Positions 45,477 to 54,330 of a stretch of 57,805 nucleotides of DNA are shown piece after piece (the first letter of the stretch is position 1; the number at the start of each line of letters is the position of its first letter). Under the pieces are notes generated by a model that worked only from the letters and a program-made list of their open reading frames with translations, made no database searches and was not told the DNA's origin. The stretch is from Bacteroidales bacterium (lineage in GTDB: Bacteria > Bacteroidota > Bacteroidia > Bacteroidales > Tenuifilaceae): positions 1-57,805 of the forward strand of contig JAFGDZ010000029.1 of assembly GCA_016931855.1 (NCBI GenBank), in the 5' to 3' direction. The position numbers and the translations under genes are program-made.

Positions 45477-47978
45477 GTGCTCGACGAATCGTTAAATAAT
45501 CTTAAACGCCGCATTGAAGAACAATTTGGCCGAAAAATAACCTACCAAAAAGACTGCAATGCACTATCGTCCAACATATTTAGCCATACAGGAGAGCAAA
45601 TAAGCCCAGCCACATTAAGGCGTGTGTTTGGTTTCCTTGCAACGAATTCTCAACCGTCTCGTGTCACGCTTGACATACTTGCACAATATATTGGCGCAAC
45701 AGGGTGGGATAATTTTCTCCAGTTAGAGAACCACAAGCCTACACTAATTTTTCCGGTTAAAGAGATCTGGGAAAAAGCACGGTTACAGGCCCAAATCATC
45801 AGTTTACAAACATTTGAGCAGCAACGCTACATAAATGGGCTGTCGCTAAGCTCATCGGTGCTTAGAAACGGGCTAAACGACAAGCTAAGCCTATTCTTAA
45901 AATCGGACTATGCCTCCACTGCCATAGTTGGCCCTGGAGGCTACGGGAAGTCGTACTTAATGGCAAGCTGGTTCTCCTACTTGCACAACAAACGGAACTG
46001 TAATAACGATATTGTACTGTACGTACCAGTAAAAACACTGCTTCATAATGCCAACGCCGAAACATCCTTTTCGCAGTGGGTACAGAGCTTACTGGGAGTA
46101 CCAGAAGCAACAAACCTGCTTGACTACCTTGCGCAAAATCCTGACGAAGCGCTTGGCAACCTAATACTACTTGTTGACGGGCTAGAGGAAGCCACCTCGA
46201 ACTCCACCAAACAGGAGAAGATTTTTGAGGGGCTACACCACTTTGCTTCAAAAGGTAAGGCTTTGGCAAAGTTTAAGCTAATTGTTGCCTCTAGGCTATC
46301 GACTTGGCTCGATTTTATTGGGACAATTGAGGCCGAAAAGCGAACATGGCTTGGCGTTGAAGATATTGATTTTGATGCGTATGGCAGCAATATACCACCG
46401 CTTACAAGTAACGAGATACAGCATATTCTTGATAATACCATAAACCAAACCTACGAGCAACGAGTGCTTATTGACGAGCTAACGCCTGAAATACAGGCAA
46501 CTATTGCTCATCCGTACCTATTACAGCTCTTTATTAGCGACTTCCAGCCAGCTACTTCAACCAACGACCAGCTAGAACTATTTAAGGAGTATCTTAAAAA
46601 GCAGATCTACTTTGCATCGAACTCCGATGAGAAGGCTGACATTGTTAACACCATTGTTGAGAGTACTAGCTATGGAAAAAAAGGACTTGGCATACCAAAA
46701 AATGAGCTTAGAAAGCATTTCCCTATCCATTTAAAAAATGCAGGCAATTACTTTGCTGCATACGAAGAGCTCCTATCGTTTGGTTTTTTAATTGAGGAGT
46801 CGAAAGAGGGAACCTTTGGCTCTTTTTACAAGGAAGTAAAAATATCGCCCAAAAAGCTATTTGAGGTACTTATAGCGCAGCGCCTAGTTGAAAACAACGG
46901 TGGCTTTAGTAACGATCTGCTTACAAAAGTAGAAGAGCTTTACAAAAACCATCCGCTACAAAAATCCATTATAGCACTTATTTACGAACTTGCATACAAG
47001 GAGCAGGAAAGCGATACGCTAAAAAGCCTTTTCTCCCTTAACAGCAGCACAATAGACCAACTATTTGAACAACCAAACATTGTTGTACTGCTAAGAAAGC
47101 AGGAGAGCTTAAGAAATGTGCTTGTACCCTCCTACGCAAGAAACAAGCAAGCCAGAAAAGTTTTTGAGCGCTACCCCGACATGAACAGCTTAACCACTAT
47201 ACTTCCCGAAATGATACAAACCTACTTAAGGTATAGTGAAAGTGATGCAGACAAACTGTATGCTCATTCCCTACTTGCCATGAGCAGCGGTTTCTCCCTT
47301 AACCAAAAGGAACTAGATGAGCATTGCCAACAAATTGCCAAGTTGCAACCCACTCAAAACAGCAACATTGGAACAACCATATCGGCACTATTGCTACACC
47401 AATTCTTAGATGGAAGTAAGTACAACTCCCTAATAGACAGCCTGTGGAACGACCTAGTAAATTGCTCAAGCGCATCAGCTATTCTTGATGCCTCAAAGTT
47501 TATTTTACCAACATTGGTGCTAACCAATGATTTGCAACGGATTGATAGCACAGAGCATATCTGCAATAAGCTACTAAAGAACCCCGATGCGCACAGGTTA
47601 AACAAAGAGCTAAGCGTTTACTTTATGTATAGAAAAGCGTTAAACTGCAATAGCTGTACTTTAAAGGATATTCGCGATATTGAAGATTCTTTTGCAATGC
47701 TCTCTCCGTGGAATAGCTATTTACCCAAAATTACAGGTCACATGTCGCTAGCCACAATCTACTTACAGAACAATATGGTTGAACAGGCATACAACTGCTA
47801 TAGATCGGCAGCAGAGCTTAGCCACCTTGCAGAGTACACCGGAATGGAGCTAAAGCTTCTAAAAGCCATAACCCAATTCCTTTGCGCCATTGGAGAAGAA
47901 CGGCGCACCAACGACTTTACCGAGCTAATAAACGAGATATCTGCAAAAACGGGAGTACCCAACAATATTTTTAAATAG
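45477..47978 (+). CDS. STAND/NACHT-type NTPase with Bacteroidota N-terminal domain
   Basis: 833 aa, GTG start. Residues 1-85 are a small helical domain seen at the N-terminus of many Bacteroidota regulators (SPATLRRVFGFL, SRVTLDILAQYIGATGWDNF). The NTPase core has Walker A VGPGGYGKSY (Lys158) and Walker B NLILLVDGLEE (Asp234), with the VASR sensor motif after it, as in NACHT proteins. From about residue 420 onward the chain is an alpha-helical solenoid without recognisable repeats. STAND proteins act as ligand-triggered switches, including in phage defence and transcription control. No fused effector is visible. The gene is divergent from the trypsin-fold operon, 203 nt between starts. Confidence 0.78.
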   Translation: MLDESLNNLKRRIEEQFGRKITYQKDCNALSSNIFSHTGEQISPATLRRVFGFLATNSQPSRVTLDILAQYIGATGWDNFLQLENHKPTLIFPVKEIWEKARLQAQIISLQTFEQQRYINGLSLSSSVLRNGLNDKLSLFLKSDYASTAIVGPGGYGKSYLMASWFSYLHNKRNCNNDIVLYVPVKTLLHNANAETSFSQWVQSLLGVPEATNLLDYLAQNPDEALGNLILLVDGLEEATSNSTKQEKIFEGLHHFASKGKALAKFKLIVASRLSTWLDFIGTIEAEKRTWLGVEDIDFDAYGSNIPPLTSNEIQHILDNTINQTYEQRVLIDELTPEIQATIAHPYLLQLFISDFQPATSTNDQLELFKEYLKKQIYFASNSDEKADIVNTIVESTSYGKKGLGIPKNELRKHFPIHLKNAGNYFAAYEELLSFGFLIEESKEGTFGSFYKEVKISPKKLFEVLIAQRLVENNGGFSNDLLTKVEELYKNHPLQKSIIALIYELAYKEQESDTLKSLFSLNSSTIDQLFEQPNIVVLLRKQESLRNVLVPSYARNKQARKVFERYPDMNSLTTILPEMIQTYLRYSESDADKLYAHSLLAMSSGFSLNQKELDEHCQQIAKLQPTQNSNIGTTISALLLHQFLDGSKYNSLIDSLWNDLVNCSSASAILDASKFILPTLVLTNDLQRIDSTEHICNKLLKNPDAHRLNKELSVYFMYRKALNCNSCTLKDIRDIEDSFAMLSPWNSYLPKITGHMSLATIYLQNNMVEQAYNCYRSAAELSHLAEYTGMELKLLKAITQFLCAIGEERRTNDFTELINEISAKTGVPNNIFK

Positions 47979-48042
47979 ATGTTTGACGTTAGGGGACTAG
48001 TTACGATACCGCTAATACGAACTAAAAAACTAACCCGTGAAA

Positions 48043-48882
48043 CTACTTACCGCTATGGTATGCTAGCAGATTGTTTATTGGGTACCTAACAATGGGGCCA
48101 ACGGCAAAGCCCTTTTCTGTTGCAAGAGACATAAACTCCTGTGCAAATAGGCAGCCCACGCTTCCTACAATGCCATACGGCAAACCCATACTTGCATAAT
48201 GAGCAAGATGCGCATAGTAAAGTGCGCTAAATGCCGTTGCCACAAGCTGCTGAACGTATTCACTCTCCCTATTCTCCACTAAAAAAGGGACAAACGATGC
48301 CAAAAACTGATTGGGAAGAGGCTCAGAGTATATCCGCTTTAAAACAGAGGTAAGCGTAATACCATACCCATTCTCCAGAGCTACGCTCAACGATTCGGGC
48401 ATCCTTTTATAAAAGTAATCGGTTAAAACAACCCGCCCCATCGACGCCCCACTAGCCTCATCGCCAAGGACATAACCCAAAGAAGGGCTATAGCTAACCA
48501 CGCTCTTCCCATTATAATAAGCAACGTTAGTTCCCGTACCCAAAATTATGGAAATACCTTCACTATCGGCAAACAGAGAGCGGGCTGCACCAATAGAATC
48601 GGATAGCACCAAAACCTCGGCACAACAAAAGAATAGAGAAAGACCTTGGCGTGCAACAGCTCCAAGCTCCTCTGCAGCACATCCTGCACCGTAAAAAAAC
48701 ACATGAGTAACATGGCTTGGATTTACCGCTTGCGGGAAATTGCTACTAAGCGCCTTAACATACTCATGCGACGGATTAAAGTATGGGTTAAGCCCTTTGG
48801 ACTCAAAGCAGAGCACTTCTCCAGAAGGGAAAAGCACTCGCCAGTCGGTTTTGGTTGAGCCACTATCGGCAACTACAATCAT
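48043..48882 (-). CDS. BadF/BadG-type sugar kinase (N-acetylglucosamine kinase-like)
   Basis: 279 aa, ASKHA fold. It opens with the phosphate-1 motif ADSGSTKTDWRVL and continues with SDSIGAARSLF (catalytic Asp region), ISIILGTGTNVAYYNG and LGDEASGASMG. The length and motif order match the BadF/BadG family members annotated as GlcNAc kinases. It phosphorylates an amino sugar, probably GlcNAc or muramic-acid derivatives recovered from cell wall turnover. It follows the peptide-binding lipoprotein on the same strand, with its own -7 box overlapping that gene's end. Substrate is inferred only from family. Confidence 0.87.
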   Translation of the reverse strand: MIVVADSGSTKTDWRVLFPSGEVLCFESKGLNPYFNPSHEYVKALSSNFPQAVNPSHVTHVFFYGAGCAAEELGAVARQGLSLFFCCAEVLVLSDSIGAARSLFADSEGISIILGTGTNVAYYNGKSVVSYSPSLGYVLGDEASGASMGRVVLTDYFYKRMPESLSVALENGYGITLTSVLKRIYSEPLPNQFLASFVPFLVENRESEYVQQLVATAFSALYYAHLAHYASMGLPYGIVGSVGCLFAQEFMSLATEKGFAVGPIVRYPINNLLAYHSGK

Positions 48883-48934
48883 GGAATTGATTTTCTACTG
48901 GTGATTTAATCTCGCTAGCTAATTTGTTGTACCG

Positions 48935-48942
48935 CAAATTTA
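48935..48942 (-). promoter_or_regulatory. -7 box for the sugar kinase gene
   Basis: TAAATTTG on the minus strand fits TAnnTTTG. It overlaps the stop codon of the upstream gene and lies 53 nt before the start at 48882. No -33 match. Confidence 0.4.
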
Positions 48943-50586
48943 GCTGCCCTTTTGCTTCCTCACCCTTTTTAGCGAAAGCAAATTCATGGGATTAGCCTTT
49001 AATCCTTTTACATTGGCTCTAGTAAAGCGCACCACCTTATCGTAGTACAAAGGGATAACCACAGCATTGCCAATTACCATTGAGTCCATTTGTTGATATA
49101 TAGGGTAGCGCTTTTGGGCACGGGCCTCCAGCGATGCGCTGCGGTATAAGCTATCGAACACCTTACTAGAGAAATGCGTATAGTTTGGCCCATTGGGACT
49201 AAAGTTATGAGAGGCAAACAGCGCAAGGTAGTTTTCGGCATCGGCATAGTCGGCAACCCACGATCCACGGAAGAATGTGAGCTTTGCATTGGCCATCATA
49301 TCGCGATAGGTGGCACCTGGCATAACCTCCACCCTAATTGGGATACCAATTTGCCCCAGCTGGTGCTGTATAAACTCACAAATATCTACATAATCGTCGG
49401 TGGTGGAAATGGTTATGGGCAGCAAGCCTTTCCCCTGTGGATAGCCGGCCTCGGCCAAAAGCTGCCTAGCAAGCGTTGGATTATAGGTAAAGCCCTTTAG
49501 TTCAGGGTTAAAACCAGGCATTCCTAGGGGAATAAAACCGCTCTCGGCAGGATAGCCCATATTGCTACGCAGGTAGGTCATCATCTTGCGCCTATCAAAA
49601 CCATAGGCTATTGCTTTACGAAGTTTAGGGTTAAGAAGCTGCCCCTGCTGCGCGGCACAGACCAGAGAATCAACAAGAAAACCAAGATACTCTGTATTTA
49701 GGTATGGCCCTGTAACTAGCGTTACCTCTCCCTTATACTTTGGATTCAGATTGCCAGAGCGGGTAAGCAGCTCATCTTTTGATGAGGCGTGAACACCCGA
49801 TAAAAAGTCCAAGTTACCCACCATAAACTCTAGAAACTCCGATTGCTTATCGGCAGTAAAGGTAATGCTTACCGCTTCAAGGTAAGGCAGCGCCTCACCG
49901 CTCTCATCAATCTCAAAGTACAATGGATTACGGCGCATAACCAGCTTCTCGCCCTCCTTCCAGTACTTCACATAAAAGGGGCCAGTCCCAATGGGGTTGC
50001 GCCCAAAATCGCGCCCGTAATACTCCACAACCTCTTTAGGCACAACGTAAGCGTAAGGCATGCTTAGCTGTCCCAGAAATGCGGGGAACGGATTTTTGAG
50101 ATATAACCTGAGGGTGGAATCATTAAGCGCTAGGCATCCTCCTGTAGTTCCTGTTTTATCGGTATAGAGAGAAGCAAACACCCATGCTCCTGGCGAAGCA
50201 ACACTGGGGTTTACAATACGACAGAAGCTGTAAACAAAATCGGTGGCAACAACCCTTCGTTGCTGATTGTCACCAAAAAGTGGCGACCGATGAAAGAACA
50301 CATCGGTACGTAAGTGAAATGTGTACTCCAATCCATTGGCAGAAACGTCCCAGCTCTTTGCAATGCAGGGCTCAACAGTAAGCGAATCGGACAGCTGAAC
50401 CAATCCGTTAAAAAGTTGATGAGCCGGCCATATTACGGGTAAGCTACGGGCAAAGGCAGGATCGAGGTTAGGAATCCCCTTGCTCTCGTTGTACCTAAAA
50501 ACTTGCTGATTACTATCCCGTTGCTCCTGTGCACCACAACCCAAAAGGAGTAACGCAAATGCAGCGAGGAAAAGATTTTGCTTCAT
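48940..50586 (-). CDS. oligopeptide-binding lipoprotein (SBP family 5)
   Basis: 548 aa from ATG 50586. A longer frame to 50700 lacks a signal peptide and would begin upstream of the -7 box at 50609-50616. MKQNLFLAAFALLLLGCGAQ is a lipoprotein signal with Cys17. The SBP_bac_5 fold is shown by FRYNESKGIPNLDPAFARSL, YTFHLRTDVFFHRSPLFG, NPIGTGPFYVKYWKEGEKLV, KLRKAIAYGFDRRKMM and ANAKLTFFRGSWVADYADAEN. It binds peptides for an ABC importer, but no permease or ATPase genes accompany it. Orphan binding proteins of this type are known in Bacteroidota. Confidence 0.9.
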   Translation of the reverse strand: MKQNLFLAAFALLLLGCGAQEQRDSNQQVFRYNESKGIPNLDPAFARSLPVIWPAHQLFNGLVQLSDSLTVEPCIAKSWDVSANGLEYTFHLRTDVFFHRSPLFGDNQQRRVVATDFVYSFCRIVNPSVASPGAWVFASLYTDKTGTTGGCLALNDSTLRLYLKNPFPAFLGQLSMPYAYVVPKEVVEYYGRDFGRNPIGTGPFYVKYWKEGEKLVMRRNPLYFEIDESGEALPYLEAVSITFTADKQSEFLEFMVGNLDFLSGVHASSKDELLTRSGNLNPKYKGEVTLVTGPYLNTEYLGFLVDSLVCAAQQGQLLNPKLRKAIAYGFDRRKMMTYLRSNMGYPAESGFIPLGMPGFNPELKGFTYNPTLARQLLAEAGYPQGKGLLPITISTTDDYVDICEFIQHQLGQIGIPIRVEVMPGATYRDMMANAKLTFFRGSWVADYADAENYLALFASHNFSPNGPNYTHFSSKVFDSLYRSASLEARAQKRYPIYQQMDSMVIGNAVVIPLYYDKVVRFTRANVKGLKANPMNLLSLKRVRKQKGS

Positions 50587-50608
50587 TACGACACAAAGAT
50601 TTATGCAC

Positions 50609-50616
50609 CAAAGATA
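50609..50616 (-). promoter_or_regulatory. -7 box for the oligopeptide-binding lipoprotein
   Basis: TATCTTTG on the minus strand, 22 nt before the ATG at 50586, consistent with TAnnTTTG. -33 not seen. Confidence 0.45.
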
Positions 50617-50680
50617 TAAATAAGGTATGGCACTTGGGAATAATAAAGAGAAGTTGAAACCCCACGTACAGCATTCTAAT

Positions 50681-51286
50681 CTACAAGAAAATCTCCACAA
50701 AGCTTCTTATCGCATTAAAAACCATTTGCACGCCTATTGTTGCTACAATAAGTCCAAAAATACGAACAAGCGGATTCATCAAGTTAAAGCGTGATAGAAC
50801 CTTACTTATAGCTCCAGCATAAAGCATAAAGATAAGGTTTACGGAAAGCGCTGCTACTATTGCTATTACGGTTTCAACTTGCCCATACTCGGCAGGAAAG
50901 GTTACTGCGGAGGTAATGGTTGCGGGCCCTGCAATCATAGGCATCGCAATGGGAACTGCGGTTATATCTCTTACGGACATTGATTGATCCAACTTAAAGA
51001 ACACCCCTTTCTGCAAGCCTGTTATCCCGTTATAGAACAAAACGGCTCCGCAGGTTATTTGAAAAGCATATAGCTCAATATGAAAAACATAGCTAAACAC
51101 AATCCGCCCCACAAACAAAAACAAAAGCAGTATAACAAGCGCCGTAAGACTAGCCCGTACGGATATTGACCTAGCCATTTTATGGTCAAACTGCTGGTGC
51201 AATGAGCTTACCACAAAAACCTTTTGTATAGGATTTACCAGTGCCACAAAGGCAACAAAGCATCCTAAAAGTAATTTAAAATCCAT
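50681..51286 (-). CDS. MarC family integral membrane protein
   Basis: 201 aa with six predicted membrane helices. Family marks are the opening FVALVNPIQKVFVVSSLHQQ, the mid-protein MSVRDITAVPIAMPMIAGPATIT and the ending LNLMNPLVRIFGLIVATIGVQ-like stretch (FNLMNPLVRIFGLIVATI). MarC proteins sit in the inner membrane; their transport role is unproven. A tandem heptamer array lies directly upstream (51293-51327), between the start and any promoter. Confidence 0.9.
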   Translation of the reverse strand: MDFKLLLGCFVAFVALVNPIQKVFVVSSLHQQFDHKMARSISVRASLTALVILLLFLFVGRIVFSYVFHIELYAFQITCGAVLFYNGITGLQKGVFFKLDQSMSVRDITAVPIAMPMIAGPATITSAVTFPAEYGQVETVIAIVAALSVNLIFMLYAGAISKVLSRFNLMNPLVRIFGLIVATIGVQMVFNAIRSFVEIFL

Positions 51287-51292
51287 AGGGAG

Positions 51293-51327
51293 GGTTAAAG
51301 GTTAAAGATTTAAGGTTTAAGGTTTAG
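51293..51327. repeat. five tandem heptamers upstream of marC
   Basis: Units GGTTAAA, GGTTAAA, GATTTAA, GGTTTAA, GGTTTAG run without gaps over 35 bp, ending 6 bp before the marC start codon. The copies are imperfect. The array could vary in number by slippage and alter marC expression. Confidence 0.6.
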
Positions 51328-51504
51328 GAACTGGCAGGTTGCCTTTAGGCTAGGTTAACGGATTAAGGGCTAGCGTTAAGGGCTAATGCCTGTCAACTGG
51401 GATTAGACCAGCTTAACCGCCTTACGTTTAACGCTTAGAGCCAAACTAATGTGCACAAAATAAGGATTGACACTCTAGGAGTGATTTGACATAAGGTTGC
51501 ATAG

Positions 51505-51684
51505 CCAACAAAACAGTGCTAGCAAAATAGGGAGAAACGGGTTGCCCTAACCTGCAACAATAGTATAGAAATACGAATATAAGGGGTACAACAAAAATTA
51601 CCCATTGAAAAAGTTAGCACACACTAAGAAACCGTACACAATGGAATAAAAATAAAGACGGGGCTCCGCAGAACCCCGTCTTTT
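51505..51684 (+). ncRNA. candidate small RNA ending at an orphan terminator
   Basis: No open frame is present, yet a strong terminator ends the stretch. The section can fold: GTGCTAGC (51516-51523) with GTTAGCAC (51613-51620), enclosing hairpins TAGGG/CCCTA (51528-51532 with 51545-51549) and GGGTA/TACCC (51584-51588 with 51599-51603). A poor promoter candidate, TTG at 51467 and TAAGGTTG at 51492-51499, lies just before. The 5' end is a guess from that promoter. It resembles no RNA family I recognise. Confidence 0.3.
51654..51684 (+). terminator. orphan intrinsic terminator
   Basis: AAAGACGGGG and CCCCGTCTTT form a perfect 10-bp stem around a 10-nt loop, followed by TTTT. It sits between the divergent marC and crp-family genes, so it ends no annotated gene. 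The minus strand also has a T-rich tail, so direction is not certain. Confidence 0.75.
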
Positions 51685-51689
51685 CACCC

Positions 51690-52176
51690 TAAATTAACCT
51701 AAAAGCAATATACCTGAAACCAACTATAAAACCCTAAAAGTTAAACATATCAGGTTGCTTATGCTTGTATAAACGCAAAACCCTTTGGGAGGTTACACAA
51801 GTTTGACCAACCAAATGGTGATATAAAACACCATTACTAAAACACCGTGAAATAGAGCACATTAATAAATCACACAAAGAAAACACCTTAAGTTGAGTTG
51901 CAAAAAAACAAAATCACTTTAGAATACTATATACCAATCCATTAATCGCAATAGAGAATTGACATAGGTTAATCCAAAAAACAAAGCAACCCAGTAAGAT
52001 TATTACAAGTAGTGTAACCTTTTAATCAATCCCTAATTGCATAATAGCAGCAGGAGTAAAAAGGAACATCAAGTAGTAAAAAGCAATAAGAAATCTATTG
52101 TTAAAATAGGAGAAATAAGGCACAGAAAAATTTCCCTTTTGTATAACTTAGCCCTATCAAAAAAAACACGACAATA
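51690..52176. other. AT-rich non-coding region upstream of the Crp/Fnr gene
   Basis: No gene is seen. One short inverted repeat, AATGGTG / CACCATT, lies at about 51814-51834. The nearest -7 candidate for the regulator gene is TAACTTAG at 52144-52151, one mismatch to consensus and 26 nt before the start codon. No symmetric TGTGA/TCACA Crp site was recognised. Confidence 0.4.
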
Positions 52177-52845
52177 ATGTTCCAACTACTCACCCACTCT
52201 CCCTTTTTTAGAGGGCTTGCACCCAATGAGCTCGAGGATCTCTTTGCCAAAATAACATACTCCGTTAAAAGTTTCTCTAAAGGACAACTTATTGCCCAGC
52301 GCGAAGATGAGGTAAAAAACCTTTGCATAGTAGTTGAAGGCAGCATTAAGGGCGAAATGGTTGATTTCTCTGGTAAAATTCTAAAAATAGAGGAGATGCA
52401 AGCACCGCAGCCTATTGCCCATGCCTTTTTGTTTGGCGAAAAGAATAGATACCCAGTTGATGTTATTGCCATAGAGGATTGTAAAATCCTTTTTATACCC
52501 AAAGCCGAAGTGGTTAGACTACTACAGCGTAACGTAACCATACTTAGCAACTACCTAAACGCCATCTCTAACAGGGCACAGTTCCTATCGTCTAAGCTAT
52601 GGTTCTTGTCCTTTAGAACCATTAAAGAAAAGGTTGCCCACTATCTTTTAACCATTGCCCGTAGCGAGAGTAAAACAACCATAACCCTACCCAAGTCGCA
52701 CCAAGAGCTATCGGAGTTTTTTGGGGTAACCCGCCCCTCGCTAGCACGCGTATTTGCCGAGATGCAGGATGAGGGGATTATTACCGTTAACAGGCGAGAG
52801 ATATCAATTGTTGACAGGCAAAAACTGATAGAGATGATTAAGTAG
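52177..52845 (+). CDS. Crp/Fnr family transcription regulator
   Basis: 222 aa. Sensor beta-roll at residues 1-120 (FFRGLAPNELEDLFAKITYS, IVVEGSIKGEMVDFSGK), a long dimer helix (TILSNYLNAISNRAQFLSSK), and a winged-helix DNA-binding domain (about 145-222) with recognition segment SHQELSEFFGVTRPSLARVF. No Fnr-type cysteine cluster is present, so oxygen sensing by [4Fe-4S] is unlikely. The phosphate-binding cassette is poorly conserved (IAHAFLFGEKNRYPVDVIA, without the usual RSA), so the ligand is uncertain. It belongs to the YeiL/Ers-like group common in Bacteroidota. Targets are unknown. Confidence 0.92.
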   Translation: MFQLLTHSPFFRGLAPNELEDLFAKITYSVKSFSKGQLIAQREDEVKNLCIVVEGSIKGEMVDFSGKILKIEEMQAPQPIAHAFLFGEKNRYPVDVIAIEDCKILFIPKAEVVRLLQRNVTILSNYLNAISNRAQFLSSKLWFLSFRTIKEKVAHYLLTIARSESKTTITLPKSHQELSEFFGVTRPSLARVFAEMQDEGIITVNRREISIVDRQKLIEMIK

Positions 52846-52890
52846 CTCACAAAAATGAGCTAAATTTGAGAACAACCCAAACATCAACAT

Positions 52891-53421
52891 ATGGCTAACT
52901 ACATTGCATTCCTAAGGGGAATAAATGTTGGTGGACAGAAGATTATTACCATGGAACGATTACGGCAGATATTCGTTTCATTGGGATTCACCAACGTATT
53001 GAGCTACATACAGAGTGGCAATATTTTATTTAACAGCCCGGAAACCAATAGGCTAATCCTAACCCAAACCATTGAGCAAACGCTTAGCAACACCTTTGGC
53101 TTTTACATCTCAACTATTATTAGAACAGAGGATGAGATAAAAGCCATACTTAACAACAGCATATTTAATAGTTACAGCAACGAGAACATTAAGCAGTACA
53201 TCACCTTTTTTCAGGAAAAGCCTCAGAAGGACGTTCCCATTCCCTATACATCTCCAATAAGGAATTTAGAGGTGATTAAGCAAACCGATACAGAGGCTTA
53301 CATAGTTAGCTTTTTAGTAAAAGGTAAGTACGGATTTCCCAATAATTTTATTGAGAAAGAGCTTAATATTGTGGCTACCACAAGGAACTGGAGAACGCTT
53401 GATAAAATTGTTAAACGTTAA
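52891..53421 (+). CDS. DUF1697 family protein
   Basis: 176 aa. The family opening YIAFLRGINVGGQKIITMER is unmistakable, followed by LGFTNVLSYIQSGNILFNSP and the closing ATTRNWRTLDKIV. DUF1697 proteins are small cytosolic proteins of unknown function. It starts 45 nt after the Crp/Fnr gene and ends 10 nt before the next gene, so the three may form one transcript. Confidence 0.93.
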   Translation: MANYIAFLRGINVGGQKIITMERLRQIFVSLGFTNVLSYIQSGNILFNSPETNRLILTQTIEQTLSNTFGFYISTIIRTEDEIKAILNNSIFNSYSNENIKQYITFFQEKPQKDVPIPYTSPIRNLEVIKQTDTEAYIVSFLVKGKYGFPNNFIEKELNIVATTRNWRTLDKIVKR

Positions 53422-53431
53422 AGAGACTTGA

Positions 53432-53950
53432 ATGAAAGCGCTTCTAATTATAGACATGCAACAAGGTATTTTTGGGCCAAACGATATAAGTATTCCAAAC
53501 GCCCCCACAATAGTACACAACACCAACATCCTTATAGAAAAGGCAATACGCATAAACACGCCAATAATTGTGGTACAGCACCACACCAGTAAAGGAGGCT
53601 TACTTGAGTTTGGTTCCGAAAATTGGAAAACGCACCCCCAGCTAAATCTAAATAATCCCGAACTAATTATACATAAGGATAAAGGAAGCGCTTTTCATGG
53701 CACAACCCTACAGCAAGAGCTTACCGAAAGGGGAATTACCGAACTTATAATTTGCGGATTACAAACAGAGTACTGCATTGACTCAACCTGCCGAAATGCA
53801 TACACGCTTGGATATAGCGTCACTCTGGTAAAGGATGGGCATGGCACGCTTAACAACAATCATTTACCCGCAACCAAGATTATTGAGCACCATAACATTG
53901 TGCTAAGCGACTATTTTCCGGTTGTTAACGCCAACAAAATAGCCATGTAA
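53432..53950 (+). CDS. isochorismatase-like cysteine hydrolase
   Basis: 172 aa. Catalytic triad of the family: Asp8 (LLIIDMQQG), Lys82 or Lys84 in IHKDKGSAFHGT, and Cys115 in GLQTEYCIDST. The cis-peptide region and the RNAYTLGYSVTLVKDGHGT strand are normal. Family members hydrolyse amides such as nicotinamide, ureidoacrylate or isochorismate; short stand-alone forms are mostly uncharacterised. It is 10 nt downstream of DUF1697 and probably co-expressed. Confidence 0.9.
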   Translation: MKALLIIDMQQGIFGPNDISIPNAPTIVHNTNILIEKAIRINTPIIVVQHHTSKGGLLEFGSENWKTHPQLNLNNPELIIHKDKGSAFHGTTLQQELTERGITELIICGLQTEYCIDSTCRNAYTLGYSVTLVKDGHGTLNNNHLPATKIIEHHNIVLSDYFPVVNANKIAM

Positions 53951-53968
53951 CTACACAAAAAAGGAAAC

Positions 53969-54271
53969 CTACTCCGTTATTATAAAAACCTCTTCGTTAG
54001 GTTTTTTCATAAGGTACTGCTCACGGGCAAATTTTTCAAGGTTCTCATCGTTAGTTCTAAGCTCGTAGAGCTTTTTCCTGTCGGACTCAATCTTCTCCAT
54101 GTAGTACTCCTTCTCTTTCTCCATGTTACGTATTTGGTAAATTCTGGACACAAGGTCAATCCAGTTGCTGCGGTCAAAAATTAGCATCCACACGCCAAAT
54201 ACAACCGCAGTAAGTATAAACTTATTCCTAATCCACGGCAAAACTACTCGCCAAATTGCAGAACCTTTCAT
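53969..54271 (-). CDS. DivIC/FtsB-type septum formation initiator
   Basis: 100 aa: one membrane helix (about 16-33, KFILTAVVFGVWMLIF), a coiled coil (YQIRNMEKEKEYYMEKIESD) and the conserved end DENLEKFAREQYLMKKPNEE. It is a bitopic divisome protein that bridges early and late cell-division proteins. It follows thiS by 59 nt on the same strand and may share its transcript. Confidence 0.9.
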   Translation of the reverse strand: MKGSAIWRVVLPWIRNKFILTAVVFGVWMLIFDRSNWIDLVSRIYQIRNMEKEKEYYMEKIESDRKKLYELRTNDENLEKFAREQYLMKKPNEEVFIITE

Positions 54272-54330
54272 TATTGGTATCGGGTAACAAATTGTAAAAA
54301 AGAATAGAACTCACACAAAAAAATAGGGTA

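Noticed and set aside
51293-51327. CRISPR-like array
   Set aside because: Units are only 7 bp, contiguous and without spacers.
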